Source: Sandaracinus amylolyticus (GTDB lineage: Bacteria > Myxococcota_A > Polyangia > Polyangiales > Sandaracinaceae). Taken from it: a DNA stretch of 64,000 nt. Where the stretch lies: NCBI RefSeq assembly GCF_000737325.1, contig NZ_CP011125.1, forward strand, positions 9,052,001-9,116,000, read 5' to 3'. The number at the start of each line of letters is the position of its first letter. Position 1 is the first letter of the stretch. The notes under the pieces are model-generated. The model had not been told where the DNA came from. It saw only the letters and a program-made list of their open reading frames with translations, and did not search any database. A program made the position numbers and the translations under genes. Of this stretch, positions 1 to 9,760 are shown piece by piece.

Positions 1-1186
1 AGAACGGCACGTGGAACGAGTCCTGGAGCACCTGCGGGACCACGCAGACGAGCGCGACGTAGATCGCACCGCCGACCGTGATGCGGGTGAGCACGCGGTC
101 GATGTACTCGGCCGTCGCCTTGCCCGGGCGAACCTTCGGGATGAAGGCGTTCTGCTTCTTGAGGTTGTCCGCGACCTCGACCGGCTGGAACGTGACCGCC
201 GTGTAGAAGAACGCGAAGAACACGATCATCACGACGTAGAGCAGGTTGAACAGGAACGACCCCGGCTGGATGTAGTCGTTCACCGTCTCCATGCCCGGGA
301 TGATCCCGACGAGCTGCTGCGGGAACATCAGGAGCGACGACGCGAAGATCGGCGCGATCACACCGCTCGAGTTCACGCGGAGCGGCAAGTGCGAGGTCTG
401 GCCGCCGTAGAGCTTCCGACCGACGAGCCGCTTCGCGTAGTGGATCGGAATGCGGCGCTGGCCACGCTCGAAGAACGTGATCACCGCGATCACGAGCAGC
501 ACGATGGCCGCGACCATCAGCAGCGAGACCGGCTGGATCTGACCGATCTGGACCTGCTCCATCGTCTGCACGCCGGCGCGCGGAAGGTCCGCGACGATGC
601 CCGCGAAGATGATGAGCGAGATGCCGTTGCCGATGCCGCGCTCGGTGATCTGCTCGCCGAGCCACATGATGAACGCGGTGCCGGTCGTCAGCGCGATCAC
701 CGTCAGGAACACGAAGCCCCAGCCCGGATCGCGAACGACGTCGCCGACCGTCGAGAAGCCCGTGCCCGCGCCACCCGCGTTCAGGCCCTGGAAGTAGTTC
801 GCCCAGAAGATGCCCTGGACGACCGAGATCACGACGGTGCCGTACCGCGTGTACTGGTTGATCTTCCGCTGGCCCGCCTCGCCTTCCTTGCGCAGCTCGC
901 CGAGCTGCGGGACGACGATCGTCATCAGCTGGAGCACGATGCTCGCCGTGACGTAGGGCATGATGCCCAGCGAGAAGATCGACGCCTGCTCGAGCGCGCC
1001 GCCCGAGAACAGGTTGAACATCCCGAGGAAGCCGCCCTGCTGGCCGATGTACTCGCGGAGCACGTTCCGGTCGATGCCGGGAATCGTGACGAAGATCCCG
1101 ATGCGATAGACCGCGATCATCCCCAGCGTGAAGAGGATGCGGCGGCGGAGCTCGGGGATCTTGGCGATGTTCGCGAAGGCGCTCAT
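1..1186 (-). CDS. secY: SecY preprotein translocase subunit (3' end outside window)
   Basis: Channel subunit of the SecYEG translocon in the inner membrane. Reading the minus strand from the ATG at 1186 gives about 395 residues without a stop before the window edge; full SecY is about 440, so only the C-terminus is missing. The N-terminus [17 protein letters not shown], the plug-region [19 protein letters not shown], the segment [13 protein letters not shown] and several long hydrophobic stretches are typical of SecY. It is the last visible gene of the ribosomal cluster, 95 bp after rplO, the standard spc-operon order. Confidence 0.95.
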   Translation of the reverse strand, partial: MSAFANIAKIPELRRRILFTLGMIAVYRIGIFVTIPGIDRNVLREYIGQQGGFLGMFNLFSGGALEQASIFSLGIMPYVTASIVLQLMTIVVPQLGELRKEGEAGQRKINQYTRYGTVVISVVQGIFWANYFQGLNAGGAGTGFSTVGDVVRDPGWGFVFLTVIALTTGTAFIMWLGEQITERGIGNGISLIIFAGIVADLPRAGVQTMEQVQIGQIQPVSLLMVAAIVLLVIAVITFFERGQRRIPIHYAKRLVGRKLYGGQTSHLPLRVNSSGVIAPIFASSLLMFPQQLVGIIPGMETVNDYIQPGSFLFNLLYVVMIVFFAFFYTAVTFQPVEVADNLKKQNAFIPKVRPGKATAEYIDRVLTRITVGGAIYVALVCVVPQVLQDSFHVPF

Positions 1187-1281
1187 GCGAGTGGAATCGG
1201 TGCTCGGAGTGACGCGAGCCCGCGAAGATCGCGGGCTCGGTTCACCGTGGGGCTGCTGTCTCCCTCAACCGCGACCGGAGG

Positions 1282-1833
1282 TCAAGCCTTTGCAGCGGCC
1301 TTCGGCTTCTTGCCCTTCGCGGGCTTGTTCTTGTGCCGCACGACCGGAGCGACCTTCTTCTCGATCGTCTCGATCGAGCCGCCGGCCTTCTCGATCTTCT
1401 CCTTCGCCGAGGCGCTGAACGCGTCCGCCTTGACGACGAGCTTCTTCGAGAGCTCACCCGTGCCGAGAATCTTCACGCCGTCCCAGCGGCCCTTCACCAA
1501 GCCGCGTGCGCGGAGCGCCGCCTCGTCGACCGTCGCGCCAGCCTCGAACGCGTCGAGCGACTTGACGTTCACCGGGGCGAGGTCGCGCGGGAACAGCGAG
1601 TTGAAGCCGACCTTCGGGAGGCGGCGGTTGAGCGGCATCTGGCCGCCCTCGAAGTGCAGCTTGTGGATGTTGCCGGGCTGACGGGCCTTCTGACCCTTCT
1701 GACCGCGGCCCGCGGTCTTGCCCAGGCCCGATCCGGGACCACGGCCGACGCGCAGCTTCTTCGTGACCGCACCCTTCGGGGCGCGCAGGCGCGAGAGGAT
1801 CGGCACCTCTGCGCTGATCTTCTCGTCAGCCAT
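1282..1833 (-). CDS. rplO: 50S ribosomal protein L15 (uL15)
   Basis: Large-subunit protein needed late in 50S assembly. 183 residues, longer than the usual 145-150. The N-terminal glycine-rich GRGPGSGLGKTAGRGQKGQ region and the following GGQMPLNRRLPK segment identify it. The extra length is a Lys/Ala-rich C-terminal tail. Its ATG overlaps the end of rpmD by 8 nt, which implies translational coupling. Confidence 0.97.
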   Translation of the reverse strand: MADEKISAEVPILSRLRAPKGAVTKKLRVGRGPGSGLGKTAGRGQKGQKARQPGNIHKLHFEGGQMPLNRRLPKVGFNSLFPRDLAPVNVKSLDAFEAGATVDEAALRARGLVKGRWDGVKILGTGELSKKLVVKADAFSASAKEKIEKAGGSIETIEKKVAPVVRHKNKPAKGKKPKAAAKA

Positions 1834-2020
1834 CGATCTCCTCCACCGACACGAGGTGGATCACCTTCTTGATCGCACCGCGGAACGCGGGCGTGTTCGC
1901 CACGACGACCTCGGTGTGCGGGCCGCGGAGACCGAGACCCTTGAGCGTGCGGCGCATGGCCTCCGTGCGGCCGATGCCGCTGCGGAGCTGCTTCACCTTG
2001 AGCTTCGGCTTGATCGCCAT
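1826..2020 (-). CDS. rpmD: 50S ribosomal protein L30 (uL30)
   Basis: Small large-subunit protein, 64 residues, the normal length for bacterial L30. KVKQLRSGIGRTEAMRRTLKG and the closing region match the family. It sits between rpsE and rplO as in most spc operons, with a 20-bp gap to rpsE and an 8-nt overlap with rplO. Confidence 0.95.
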   Translation of the reverse strand: MAIKPKLKVKQLRSGIGRTEAMRRTLKGLGLRGPHTEVVVANTPAFRGAIKKVIHLVSVEEIDG

Positions 2021-2040
2021 GATGCGCTCTCCCTCTGAGC

Positions 2041-2547
2041 TCAGACGCGGATCTCGTCCGCGGCCTTGCCGCGACGGCGCGCGACGTCGTCGATCGACTC
2101 GAGCGAACGGAGCGCGTCCATCGTCGCGTGGACGACGTTGTGCGGGTTCGAGGTGCCGACGATCTTGCAGAGCACGTCGTGCACGCCCGCCGCCTCGAGC
2201 ACCGGGCGCATCGCGCCGCCGGCGATCACGCCGGTACCGGGGCTCGCCGGGTTCAGCAGCACGCGGCCCGCGCCAGCGTGACCGAACACGCGGTGCGGGA
2301 TCGAGCCACCGACCAGCGGGATGCGGATCAGGTTCTTCTTCGCGCGGTCGGTGCCCTTGCGGATCGCGTCCGGCACCTCGTTCGCCTTGCCGAGGCCCAC
2401 GCCGACGTGGCCCTTGCCGTCGCCGACGACGACCAGCGCGCTGAAGCTGAAGCGGCGGCCGCCCTTCACGACCTTCGCGACGCGGTTGATGTGGATCACC
2501 CGCTCCTTGAGGTCCTCGAGGCTCTCGGGATCGATGATGGCGCTCAT
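2041..2547 (-). CDS. rpsE: 30S ribosomal protein S5 (uS5)
   Basis: Small-subunit protein involved in decoding accuracy and the mRNA entry tunnel. 168 residues. [19 protein letters not shown] is the conserved N-terminal S5 double-stranded-RNA-binding fold. The C-terminal fold ([17 protein letters not shown]) follows. It lies between rplR and rpmD in canonical order. Confidence 0.97.
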   Translation of the reverse strand: MSAIIDPESLEDLKERVIHINRVAKVVKGGRRFSFSALVVVGDGKGHVGVGLGKANEVPDAIRKGTDRAKKNLIRIPLVGGSIPHRVFGHAGAGRVLLNPASPGTGVIAGGAMRPVLEAAGVHDVLCKIVGTSNPHNVVHATMDALRSLESIDDVARRRGKAADEIRV

Positions 2548-2582
2548 GTGACTTCCGTTCTCTCAGTCAGTCCGGACGCGGC

Positions 2583-2939
2583 TCAGAAGTCGAGCCCCGC
2601 CTCGCGCGCCGCGTCGGCGAGAGCCTTCACGCGACCGTGGTAGATGTAGCCGTTGCGGTCGAACACGACCTTCGCGATGCCCTTGTCCTTGCAGACCTTC
2701 GCGATCGCCTGGCCGACGACCTTCGCGACGTCGCTCTTGTTCTTCTCGCCGAGCTCGCCGCGCACATCCTTGCTGAGCGTCGAGACCGCCGCGAGCGTCT
2801 TGCCCTGCGAGTCGTCGATCACCTGCACGTAGATGTGCTTCGCGCTGCGGAACACGGTCAGACGCGGGCGCTCGGTGTCGCCACTGACGTTCTTGCGAAT
2901 GCGCTTCTTGCGCTTCGCGCGCTGCTCGTCCAATGCCAT
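2583..2939 (-). CDS. rplR: 50S ribosomal protein L18 (uL18)
   Basis: 5S rRNA-binding protein of the large subunit. 118 residues, family-typical. A basic N-terminus ([12 protein letters not shown]) is followed by [20 protein letters not shown] and a C-terminus ending in the usual REAGLDF. Canonical position between rplF and rpsE. Confidence 0.97.
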   Translation of the reverse strand: MALDEQRAKRKKRIRKNVSGDTERPRLTVFRSAKHIYVQVIDDSQGKTLAAVSTLSKDVRGELGEKNKSDVAKVVGQAIAKVCKDKGIAKVVFDRNGYIYHGRVKALADAAREAGLDF

Positions 2940-3003
2940 CTTCGATTCCTTTCGTGACTCCGCGGGGGGCGGCTTCGTACGCCCCCTCCGTCACGCGTTC
3001 AGA

Positions 3004-3612
3004 TCACTTCTTGCCGCCCTTGCCGCCAGCCTTACCGGCCTTCTCGCGGACCTTCTCGTCGACGTACCGCACGCCCTTGCCCTTGTAGGGCTCCGGCGGG
3101 CGGAACGAGCGGATGCGCGCAGCCGTCTGGCCGAGCAGCTCCTTGTCGTGCGACTCGAGGTGCAGGCGCGGCTTCTTGGTGCCGCCGACGTCGAGCACTT
3201 CGACCTTCGCCTTGATCCCATCGGGAAGGCGGAAGAACACCGGGTGCGAAAGGCCGAGGTTCAGGGTCAGATCCTGGCCCTTCACTTCCGCCTTGTACCC
3301 GGTGCCGATCAGGTCGAGCGAGCGCGTGTAGCCCTTGCTCACGCCCTCGACGATGTTCTTGATCAGCGCGCGCGTGAGGCCCTGGTACTGGGCGAACGCG
3401 GTCGTGTCACCCGACGAGCGCGGCGCGAGGACGAGGGTGTTGCCCTCCTTCTTCACGTCGACCACCGCCGGGAGCTCGCGCTCCATCGAGCCCTTCGGGC
3501 CCTTCGCGACCAGCTTGCCGCCCTTGACGTCGATCTGGACGCCCGCGGGAAGCTCCACCGGGCGCTTGCCGACGCGCGAGACGCGAACGGTCTGCTGCTC
3601 CGCCGTCGCCAT
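3004..3612 (-). CDS. rplF: 50S ribosomal protein L6 (uL6)
   Basis: Large-subunit protein near the factor-binding site. The ATG at 3612 shares one base with the rpsH stop (TGATG arrangement), so I prefer it to two GTG codons just upstream; this gives 202 residues. SRVGKRPVELPAGV opens the protein, and PEPYKGKGVRYVDE near the end is the L6 signature. A Lys/Gly-rich tail extends it beyond the usual 175-180 residues. Confidence 0.96.
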   Translation of the reverse strand: MATAEQQTVRVSRVGKRPVELPAGVQIDVKGGKLVAKGPKGSMERELPAVVDVKKEGNTLVLAPRSSGDTTAFAQYQGLTRALIKNIVEGVSKGYTRSLDLIGTGYKAEVKGQDLTLNLGLSHPVFFRLPDGIKAKVEVLDVGGTKKPRLHLESHDKELLGQTAARIRSFRPPEPYKGKGVRYVDEKVREKAGKAGGKGGKK

Positions 3613-4004
3613 CACCACACCTCGCAGAGGATCTCGCCGCCGACGCGCTTCTCGCGCGCCGAGCGGTCGGTCATCACGCCCTGCGACGTCGACAGGATCG
3701 CGACCCCGGTCCCGTTCTGGACCTTCGGGATCTCGTCGTGTCCGACGTACACACGGCGGCCCGGGCGCGACGCCCGGCGGATGCCCGCGATCGCACTGTG
3801 GCGATCACGGCCGTGGTACTTGAGCTGGATCGAGATCGTGCGCGCGCCCTCGTCCACCGAGAAGCCCAGCACGAACCCTTCGTCACGGAGGATCTCCGCG
3901 ACGTGCACCTTCAGCTTCGACAGCGGCACGTCCGTCCGCTCGTGCCGCGCGAGCGACGCGTTGCGGATGCGAGCGAGCATGTCGGCGATCGGATCGGTCA
4001 TCAT
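3612..4004 (-). CDS. rpsH: 30S ribosomal protein S8 (uS8)
   Basis: 16S rRNA central-domain binder. 130 residues. It starts with TDPIADMLARIRNA, which is diagnostic, and carries GTGVAILSTSQGVMTDR near the C-terminus. Two adjacent ATG codons are possible starts. The stop overlaps the rplF start by one base, so translation is probably coupled. Confidence 0.97.
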   Translation of the reverse strand: MMTDPIADMLARIRNASLARHERTDVPLSKLKVHVAEILRDEGFVLGFSVDEGARTISIQLKYHGRDRHSAIAGIRRASRPGRRVYVGHDEIPKVQNGTGVAILSTSQGVMTDRSAREKRVGGEILCEVW

Positions 4005-4022
4005 GACGACGCTACTCCCTGA

Positions 4023-4208
4023 TCACCACGAGCTCTTCGTCACGCCCGGGATGTCGCCCGCGAGGGCGTACTTCCGCAGGCAAACGCGGCAGAGCTCGAA
4101 CTTCCGATAGACCGCCCGGGGGCGACCGCACACCTTGCACCGGTTGCGGTAACGCACCTGGAACTTGGGCGTCTTCTCCATCTTCGCGAACGCGCGGGCG
4201 CTGGCCAT
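4023..4208 (-). CDS. rpsN: 30S ribosomal protein S14, zinc-binding type (uS14)
   Basis: 61-residue short form of S14. Two CxxC pairs (CKVCGRP and CRVCLRK) form a zinc ribbon, so this is the C+ (type Z) version rather than the roughly 100-residue zinc-free form. It lies between rplE and rpsH as expected. Confidence 0.97.
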   Translation of the reverse strand: MASARAFAKMEKTPKFQVRYRNRCKVCGRPRAVYRKFELCRVCLRKYALAGDIPGVTKSSW

Positions 4209-4226
4209 TCTCGATCTCCTCAGGAC

Positions 4227-4781
4227 TTACTTGCGGAAGGGCATCCCGAGCTCGCGGAGGAGCGCGCGTCCCTGTTCGTCGGTGCGGGCGGTGGTCACGA
4301 AGGTGACGTTCATGCCCTTGATCTTCTCGATCTTGTCGTAGTCGATCTCGGGGAAGATGATCTGCTCGCGCACGCCCAGCGTGTAGTTCCCGCGGCCGTC
4401 GAACGCCTTCGGGCTCACGCCCTTGAAGTCGCGCACGCGCGGAAGACCGAGGTTCACGAGCCGGTCGAGGAACTCCCACATGCGCTGCTTGCGCAGGGTG
4501 ACCATCGCACCGATCGGCGCGTTCTCGCGCAGCTTGAAGCTCGCGATCGACTTCTTCGCGCGGGTCACGACCGGCTTCTGGCCGGTGATCGTGCCGAGCT
4601 CCTCGACCGCCGACTCGATGATCTTCTGGTTCTGGACGGCCTCGCCCAGACCCATGTTGACCACGATCTTCTGCAGCCGGGGAACCTCCATGATGTTCCC
4701 GAGCTGGAGTTCCTTCTGGAGCGCCGGGACGACGTTCTCCCGGTAGTGCTTCTCGAGACGCGCGAGCTGCTGATCCGCCAT
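4227..4781 (-). CDS. rplE: 50S ribosomal protein L5 (uL5)
   Basis: 5S rRNA-binding protein. 184 residues, standard. [19 protein letters not shown] and the C-terminal [20 protein letters not shown] are classic L5 signatures. A 99-bp gap separates it from rplX, longer than other gaps in the cluster, and holds a 9-bp hairpin. Confidence 0.97.
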   Translation of the reverse strand: MADQQLARLEKHYRENVVPALQKELQLGNIMEVPRLQKIVVNMGLGEAVQNQKIIESAVEELGTITGQKPVVTRAKKSIASFKLRENAPIGAMVTLRKQRMWEFLDRLVNLGLPRVRDFKGVSPKAFDGRGNYTLGVREQIIFPEIDYDKIEKIKGMNVTFVTTARTDEQGRALLRELGMPFRK

Positions 4782-4855
4782 TTCCGATTCACCTCACCCG
4801 ACCTTCGAGCGCTCTCTTCCGCGCGCTCGATGTCGAGTCTCCACTCGATATCTGA

Positions 4856-4876
4856 CTCTGCTGCTGCGCAGCAGAG
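4856..4876 (-). other. Short hairpin between rplX and rplE
   Basis: A perfect 9-bp inverted repeat (CTCTGCTGC, loop TGC, GCAGCAGAG) lies just after the rplX stop codon on the transcribed strand. No T-tract follows, so it is more likely an RNA-stability or spacer hairpin than a terminator. Function is inferred. Confidence 0.45.
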
Positions 4877-4880
4877 AAGC

Positions 4881-5195
4881 TCAGTCGATCGCCGCGCCGC
4901 TCTTCACGGCGACGCGGACCTTCTTGCCATCCTTCTCGGCGAAGCGGACGCGCGTGGGCTTGTCCGTCTTCGCGTCGACGAGCATGACGTTCGAGATGTG
5001 GATCGCGGCTTCCTTCTCGATGATGCCGCCCGACGGGTTCTTCGGCGTGGGCTTGGTGTGCCGCTTCACGCGGTTCACGCCCTCGACGATCACGCGATCC
5101 TCCTCGCGGATCACGCGCAGGACGCGGCCCTTCGTGCCCTTGTCCTTGCCGGCGATGACGACGACCTGGTCGTCCTTCTTGACGCGGATACCCAT
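4881..5195 (-). CDS. rplX: 50S ribosomal protein L24 (uL24)
   Basis: Assembly-initiator protein of the 50S subunit. 104 residues with the KOW motif (IRVKKDDQVVVIAGKDKGTKG) at the N-terminus. The ATG at 5195 overlaps the rplN stop by one base; a GTG sits three bases upstream. Confidence 0.96.
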   Translation of the reverse strand: MGIRVKKDDQVVVIAGKDKGTKGRVLRVIREEDRVIVEGVNRVKRHTKPTPKNPSGGIIEKEAAIHISNVMLVDAKTDKPTRVRFAEKDGKKVRVAVKSGAAID

Positions 5196-5563
5196 CACAC
5201 CACCTCGGGCGCGAGGCTGATGATCTTCATGAACTTCTTGCCGCGGAGCTCGCGCGCCACCGGCCCGAAGATGCGCGTGCCGATCGGCTCGAGCTGCGCA
5301 TTGAGCAGCACCGCGCTGTTGTGGTCGAACTTGATGTAGCTGCCGTCGGCGCGCTGGTACTCGCGGCGGGTACGGACGACGACGGCCTTCGCCACGTCAC
5401 CCTTCTTCACCTTCGCCGTCGGCAGCGCTTCCTTCACCGCGACGACGATCAAGTCGCCGAGGCCGGCCCAACGACGACGCGAGCCGCCGAGGACCTTGAT
5501 GCACTCCACGCGCTTCGCGCCGCTGTTGTCGGCGACGTCGAGCTCGGTCTGCTGCTGGATCAT
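5195..5563 (-). CDS. rplN: 50S ribosomal protein L14 (uL14)
   Basis: Large-subunit interface protein. 122 residues, exactly the family length. It begins [18 protein letters not shown] and contains the L14 signature. It overlaps rplX by one base and follows rpsQ after 3 bp. Confidence 0.98.
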   Translation of the reverse strand: MIQQQTELDVADNSGAKRVECIKVLGGSRRRWAGLGDLIVVAVKEALPTAKVKKGDVAKAVVVRTRREYQRADGSYIKFDHNSAVLLNAQLEPIGTRIFGPVARELRGKKFMKIISLAPEVV

Positions 5564-5566
5564 GGC

Positions 5567-5887
5567 TCAGACCTCCTCGGGGCGATCGACGAGGCGCACG
5601 GCGACCCAGCGCTTCGTGGCCGAGAGCGGGCGGCTCTCACGGATCTCGATGAGATCGTTCGTGCGGAACTGCTCGGTCTCGTCGTGCGCGTGGTAGCGCT
5701 TCCGGCGCTTGATGTACTTGCCGTAGATCGGGTCGCGAAGGCGGCGGACCACCTCGACCGTCACGGTCTTCTTCGCGCGGCCCGCGCTCGCGGTGTCGCT
5801 GATCACACGGCCGACCAGGTGGCGCTTGTTTCCGCGCTCCTCGTCGTTCTTCGGCGTCGGCCCCTTGGCCTGCGTCGCGTCGCTCAT
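5567..5887 (-). CDS. rpsQ: 30S ribosomal protein S17 (uS17)
   Basis: 16S rRNA-binding protein with an OB fold. The ATG at 5887 gives 106 residues. A polar N-terminal extension of about 18 residues precedes the conserved RHLVGRVISDTASAGRAKKT. The segment YIKRRKRYHAHDE and the C-terminal RPLSATKRW also fit. Longer in-frame starts run into rpmC and are not credible. Confidence 0.95.
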   Translation of the reverse strand: MSDATQAKGPTPKNDEERGNKRHLVGRVISDTASAGRAKKTVTVEVVRRLRDPIYGKYIKRRKRYHAHDETEQFRTNDLIEIRESRPLSATKRWVAVRLVDRPEEV

Positions 5888-5892
5888 CTCGC

Positions 5893-6105
5893 TCACCCGT
5901 TCTCGCCGGCGGCCTTCGTCGCGCGCTCGGTCATCAGCGTCTTCACGCGAGCGATGTCGCGACGGAGACGGCGGATCTTGTCGGTGTCGTCGAGCTGGTT
6001 CGAGTAGTTCGAGAAGCGCGACTGCCACAGTTCGCGCGTCATCGACTTCTCGAGCTCCTTGAGCTCGTCGTCGGTCTTGTCACGGAGCTCGGAAGGCTTC
6101 GTCAC
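5893..6105 (-). CDS. rpmC: 50S ribosomal protein L29 (uL29)
   Basis: Small helical protein at the peptide exit tunnel. The GTG at 6105 forms a GTGA overlap with the rplP stop and gives 70 residues, the usual size. [19 protein letters not shown] is the typical N-terminal helix, and the [14 protein letters not shown] region is conserved. Confidence 0.94.
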   Translation of the reverse strand: MTKPSELRDKTDDELKELEKSMTRELWQSRFSNYSNQLDDTDKIRRLRRDIARVKTLMTERATKAAGENG

Positions 6106-6518
6106 AGCTGCTGACTCCTCATCACGAAGCGGGTGGCGACCGGGAGCTTGTGCCCGGCCAGACGGAACGCCTCGCGCGCGACCGACTCCTCGACGCCCTC
6201 CATCTCGTAGAGGATGCGGCCGGGCAGGATCTGCGCGCGCCAACCCTCGACTGCGCCCTTGCCGGTACCCATTCGGGTCTCGAGGGGCTTCTTCGTGAAG
6301 GGCTGGTCGGGGAAGATGCGGATGTAGAGCTTGCCAGCGCGCTTCGCGTGGCGCTGGATCGCCATACGAGCGGCCTCGATCTGACGCGAGGTGATGTGAC
6401 CGCTCTCGAGGGCCTGGAGGCCGAAATCACCGAACGAGACCGAGCTGCCGCGCTGGGCGACGCCACGGAGATTGCCGGTGTGCGACTTGCGGAACTTGGT
6501 GCGCTTGGGCTGCAGCAT
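6102..6518 (-). CDS. rplP: 50S ribosomal protein L16 (uL16)
   Basis: Large-subunit protein near the A site and peptidyl-transferase centre. 138 residues. [18 protein letters not shown] is the conserved start, and [20 protein letters not shown] is the L16 signature region. It overlaps rpmC by 4 nt. Confidence 0.98.
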   Translation of the reverse strand: MLQPKRTKFRKSHTGNLRGVAQRGSSVSFGDFGLQALESGHITSRQIEAARMAIQRHAKRAGKLYIRIFPDQPFTKKPLETRMGTGKGAVEGWRAQILPGRILYEMEGVEESVAREAFRLAGHKLPVATRFVMRSQQL

Positions 6519-6549
6519 GGGAGTGCTCGCTCTTCTGCTCGGTCGGCGA

Positions 6550-7206
6550 TCAGCCGGCGACGGGCTGGCGGCGGCGGCGCTGCGGGAGCACCTCGCCCTT
6601 GAAGATCCAGACCTTCACGCCGATCGTGCCGTAGGTCGTCTTCGCGGTCGCGACGCCGAACTCGATGTCGGCGCGCAGCGTGTGGAGCGGCACGCGGCCC
6701 TCGCGGTAGCGCTCCGAGCGCGCGATCTCGGCGCCGCCGAGGCGGCCGCCGGCGTAGATGCGGATGCCCTTCACGCCGAACTTCATCGCGGTCTGGAGCG
6801 CCTTCTTCATCGCGCGGCGGAACGCGACACGGCGCTCGAGCTGCGTCGCGATGTTCTCGGCGACGAGCTGCGCGTTCGTCTCGGCCTTGCGGACCTCGGT
6901 GATGTCGACGAAGAGCTCGTTGCCGGTGAGCTTCTGGAGCTCGCCACGGAGCTGCTCGACGCCTGCGCCGCGCTTGCCGATGATGATGCCGGGGCGCGAG
7001 GTCGAGATGACGACCTTCACCTTGTTCGCCGCGCGCTCGATCTCGATCGCCGCGATGCCGGCGTGCGCGTAGTTGGTGCGAACGTGCTCACGAAGGGCGA
7101 GGTCCTCGTGGAGCCACTTCGAGTAGTTCTTGTCCTCGTACCACTTGGAGTTCCAGGTTCGGATCACTCCGAGGCGGAACCCGTACGGATGCGTCTTCTG
7201 ACCCAC
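6550..7206 (-). CDS. rpsC: 30S ribosomal protein S3 (uS3)
   Basis: mRNA-entry protein with a KH domain. 218 residues. It opens [20 protein letters not shown]. The KH loop [17 protein letters not shown] is intact. The C-terminal domain includes the conserved [12 protein letters not shown]. Canonical place between rplV and rplP. Confidence 0.98.
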   Translation of the reverse strand: MGQKTHPYGFRLGVIRTWNSKWYEDKNYSKWLHEDLALREHVRTNYAHAGIAAIEIERAANKVKVVISTSRPGIIIGKRGAGVEQLRGELQKLTGNELFVDITEVRKAETNAQLVAENIATQLERRVAFRRAMKKALQTAMKFGVKGIRIYAGGRLGGAEIARSERYREGRVPLHTLRADIEFGVATAKTTYGTIGVKVWIFKGEVLPQRRRRQPVAG

Positions 7207-7214
7207 GTGAAACC

Positions 7215-7559
7215 TCAGCCTTCGTCCGACACGACGAGCGTGATGTGGCTCATGCCCTTGGTGATGCGGGTCGCGCGGCCCTGGGCGCGCGGACGCCAGC
7301 GGCGCATGAACCGGTCGGGCGCCTTGTCCGCGAAGACCGTCTTCACGACGAGGTTGTCGAGATCGACGTTCTGGTCCTTCTGACGCGCGTTCGAGATCGC
7401 GCTGTCGAGGAGCTTCGCCACGATCGGCGCGGCCGCCTTCTTGGTGAAGCGCAGCATCTCGAGCGCCTCGGCGGCGTTGCGTCCGCGGATCAGGTTCGCG
7501 ATCACGCGCGCCTTGCGGACGGCGATACGCTGGTTCCGAGCCTTCGCGATGGCTTCCAT
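7215..7559 (-). CDS. rplV: 50S ribosomal protein L22 (uL22)
   Basis: Exit-tunnel protein, the site of macrolide-resistance mutations in other bacteria. The ATG at 7559 ([18 protein letters not shown]) gives 114 residues, the family length. The C-terminal hairpin ([20 protein letters not shown]) is present and unchanged in length. A 105-bp gap separates it from rpsS, the longest inside the S10 part. Confidence 0.97.
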   Translation of the reverse strand: MEAIAKARNQRIAVRKARVIANLIRGRNAAEALEMLRFTKKAAAPIVAKLLDSAISNARQKDQNVDLDNLVVKTVFADKAPDRFMRRWRPRAQGRATRITKGMSHITLVVSDEG

Positions 7560-7664
7560 TGTCTTTCTCTGCCTACGCTCTGCTGCTGCTAGGAAAAATG
7601 CTGGGCTCGGGAAAAAGGGCGCCGGATCTAACACAGCGCCCCTGATCCGTCGAGCCGTTCTTGA

Positions 7665-7955
7665 TCACTTCTTGGCGGGCGGCGCCTTCGCCTTGCGATC
7701 CGCCGCGTGCCCGCCGAAGGTGCGCGTGGGCGCGAACTCGCCGAGCTTGTGACCGACCATGTTCTCGGTGACGAACACCGTGATGAACTTGCGTCCGTTG
7801 TGGACGTTGAAGCTCAGACCGACGAAGTCGGGGGTGATCGTCGAGCGACGCGACCACGTCTTGATGACGCGGCGATCGTTGTTGCGAGCCGACGTCTCGA
7901 CCTTGGCGGCGAGCGGGGCGTCGACGAAGGGGCCCTTCTTGAGCGAGCGTGCCAT
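7665..7955 (-). CDS. rpsS: 30S ribosomal protein S19 (uS19)
   Basis: Head-domain small-subunit protein. 96 residues. [15 protein letters not shown] is the universal N-terminus, and [17 protein letters not shown] is the S19 signature. Between rplB and rplV as expected. Confidence 0.98.
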   Translation of the reverse strand: MARSLKKGPFVDAPLAAKVETSARNNDRRVIKTWSRRSTITPDFVGLSFNVHNGRKFITVFVTENMVGHKLGEFAPTRTFGGHAADRKAKAPPAKK

Positions 7956-7981
7956 TCGAGTCTCCGATTCCTACCGACCGC

Positions 7982-8809
7982 TCACTTGTCGCGGCGCTTG
8001 ACGATGAACTTGTCGCTCGTCTTGTTCGTGCGGGTCTTCAGGCCCTTCGCGAGCTGGCCCCACGGCGAGCAGGGGTGACGACCACCGGACGTGCGACCCT
8101 CACCACCACCCATCGGGTGATCGACCGGGTTCATCGCGACACCGCGGTTGTGCGGGCGGCGACCGAGCCAGCGCGTGCGACCCGCCTTGCCGTGCGAGAC
8201 GCGCGCGTGCTGGAGGTTCGAGACCTGACCGACGGTCGCGCGGCAGTTCAGGTGCACCATGCGGACCTCGCCGCTGGGCAGACGAACCTGCGCGTACTCG
8301 CCGTCCTTCGCCATCAGCTGCGCCGCGGCGCCGGCCGAGCGGACGAGCTGACCGCCCTTGCCGATCTTGAGCTCGATGTTGTGGACCATCGTGCCCACCG
8401 GGATGAAGCGCAGACGAAGCGCGTTGCCCGGCGTGATGTCGGCGTTCTTGCTCGAGACGACCGTGTCGCCCTGCTTCAGGCCGTCCGGCGCGAGGATGTA
8501 CGCCTTCTCGCCGTCGAGGTAGTGCAGGAGCGCGACGCGCGCCGAGCGATTGGGGTCGTACTGGATCGAGTGCACCTTCGCGGGCACGCCGATCTTGTTG
8601 CGCTTGAAGTCGATGACGCGATAGCGGCGCTTGTGGCCACCGCCGCGGAACCGCGAGGTGATGCGGCCGCTGTTGTTACGGCCGGCCTTCGAGTGCTGCG
8701 ACTCGGTGAGCTTGCGCTCGACCGCCGCGCCCTTGGTGAGGACCGAGAAGTCCGGCACCTCGAAGTGGCGGCGTCCCGCCGACGTCGGCTTGAACTTGCG
8801 GATCGCCAT
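7982..8809 (-). CDS. rplB: 50S ribosomal protein L2 (uL2)
   Basis: Core peptidyl-transferase-region protein. 275 residues. It carries the L2 signature [20 protein letters not shown] with the conserved functional histidine. [20 protein letters not shown] near the N-terminus is also typical. It follows rplW by 3 bp. Confidence 0.99.
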   Translation of the reverse strand: MAIRKFKPTSAGRRHFEVPDFSVLTKGAAVERKLTESQHSKAGRNNSGRITSRFRGGGHKRRYRVIDFKRNKIGVPAKVHSIQYDPNRSARVALLHYLDGEKAYILAPDGLKQGDTVVSSKNADITPGNALRLRFIPVGTMVHNIELKIGKGGQLVRSAGAAAQLMAKDGEYAQVRLPSGEVRMVHLNCRATVGQVSNLQHARVSHGKAGRTRWLGRRPHNRGVAMNPVDHPMGGGEGRTSGGRHPCSPWGQLAKGLKTRTNKTSDKFIVKRRDK

Positions 8810-8812
8810 GGG

Positions 8813-9103
8813 TCAGGTTCCTTCACCGAGGTCGATCGTCTCGCCCTCGCGGACCTGCACGATCGCCTTCTTCCAGTTCTGCGTCTTCGCGTGGCCGCGT
8901 CCCATGCGGCGCATGCGACCGCGGACGATCATCGTCTGCACGTCGACGACTGCGACGTTGAAGAGCGTCTCGACCGCGTTCTTGATCTCGATCTTGTTCG
9001 CGCCGCGCGCGACCTCGAAGAGGTACTTGTTCTGCGTCTCACGCAGAGCGTTGCCCTTCTCGGTCAGGATCAGCGGGCGCTTGATGACGTGCTCGGGAAG
9101 CAT
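8813..9103 (-). CDS. rplW: 50S ribosomal protein L23 (uL23)
   Basis: Exit-tunnel protein and docking site for trigger factor and SRP. 96 residues. VIKRPLILTEKGNALRE and VETLFNVAVVDVQTM match L23. It lies between rplD and rplB. Confidence 0.96.
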   Translation of the reverse strand: MLPEHVIKRPLILTEKGNALRETQNKYLFEVARGANKIEIKNAVETLFNVAVVDVQTMIVRGRMRRMGRGHAKTQNWKKAIVQVREGETIDLGEGT

Positions 9104-9116
9104 TGCAGTCGGCCTC

Positions 9117-9746
9117 TCACGCGCTCTTGCAGCGGGCCTCGAGGGCCTGCGCCGCGCTCTTGGTCAGCACGACGTGCTCGTGACGGAGCAGGTCGTACAC
9201 GTTGACGCCCTCGGGCGGAAGATACTGGTGCGCGTCGAGATTGCGGGCCGACAGCTGGAGCTTGTCGTTGCCCTTCGCGTCGACGATCAGCGAGCTCTTG
9301 CCGACCTTGAGGGTCGAGAGGACGCCCGCGAGCGCCTTCGTCTTGATCTCGGCGAGGTCGAAGGTGTCGACCACCGTGAGGCGGCCTTCCTTGAGCTTCA
9401 TCGAGAGCGCGCTCGCGAGCGCGCCGATGCGCTGCTTGCGGTTCGGACGGTACGAGTAGTCGCGCGGCACGGGGCCGTGGACCTGACCACCCCCGACGAA
9501 GTTCGGGGCATTGCGGTCGCCGTGACGCGCCGAGCCCGTGCCCTTCTGGCGGTAGATCTTCTTCGTGCTGCCCGAGACCTCGGCGCGGTTCTTCGTCTTG
9601 TGCGTGCCCGAGCGCTTGCTCGCGAGCTGCGCCTTCACGACTTCGTAGAGAAGCGCTTCGTTGACGTCGCGGCCGAACACTTCGTCCGACAGCTCGAGCT
9701 CGCCCACGCTCTCGCGGCGCAGGTTGTAGACCGGAATCTTTGCCAT
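9117..9746 (-). CDS. rplD: 50S ribosomal protein L4 (uL4)
   Basis: Exit-tunnel constriction protein. 209 residues. The tunnel loop region YRQKGTGSARHGDRNAPNF and the following GGGQVHGPVPRDYSY are diagnostic. It starts only 14 bp after rpsJ. In nearly all bacteria rplC separates these two genes; here it does not. Confidence 0.98.
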   Translation of the reverse strand: MAKIPVYNLRRESVGELELSDEVFGRDVNEALLYEVVKAQLASKRSGTHKTKNRAEVSGSTKKIYRQKGTGSARHGDRNAPNFVGGGQVHGPVPRDYSYRPNRKQRIGALASALSMKLKEGRLTVVDTFDLAEIKTKALAGVLSTLKVGKSSLIVDAKGNDKLQLSARNLDAHQYLPPEGVNVYDLLRHEHVVLTKSAAQALEARCKSA

Positions 9747-9760
9747 GACGTTCCCCGCGC

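Noticed and set aside
11-1681. A long plus-strand open frame opposite secY and rplO
   Set aside because: It is the complement of clearly recognised genes, with a His/Asp/Arg-rich composition typical of antisense frames.
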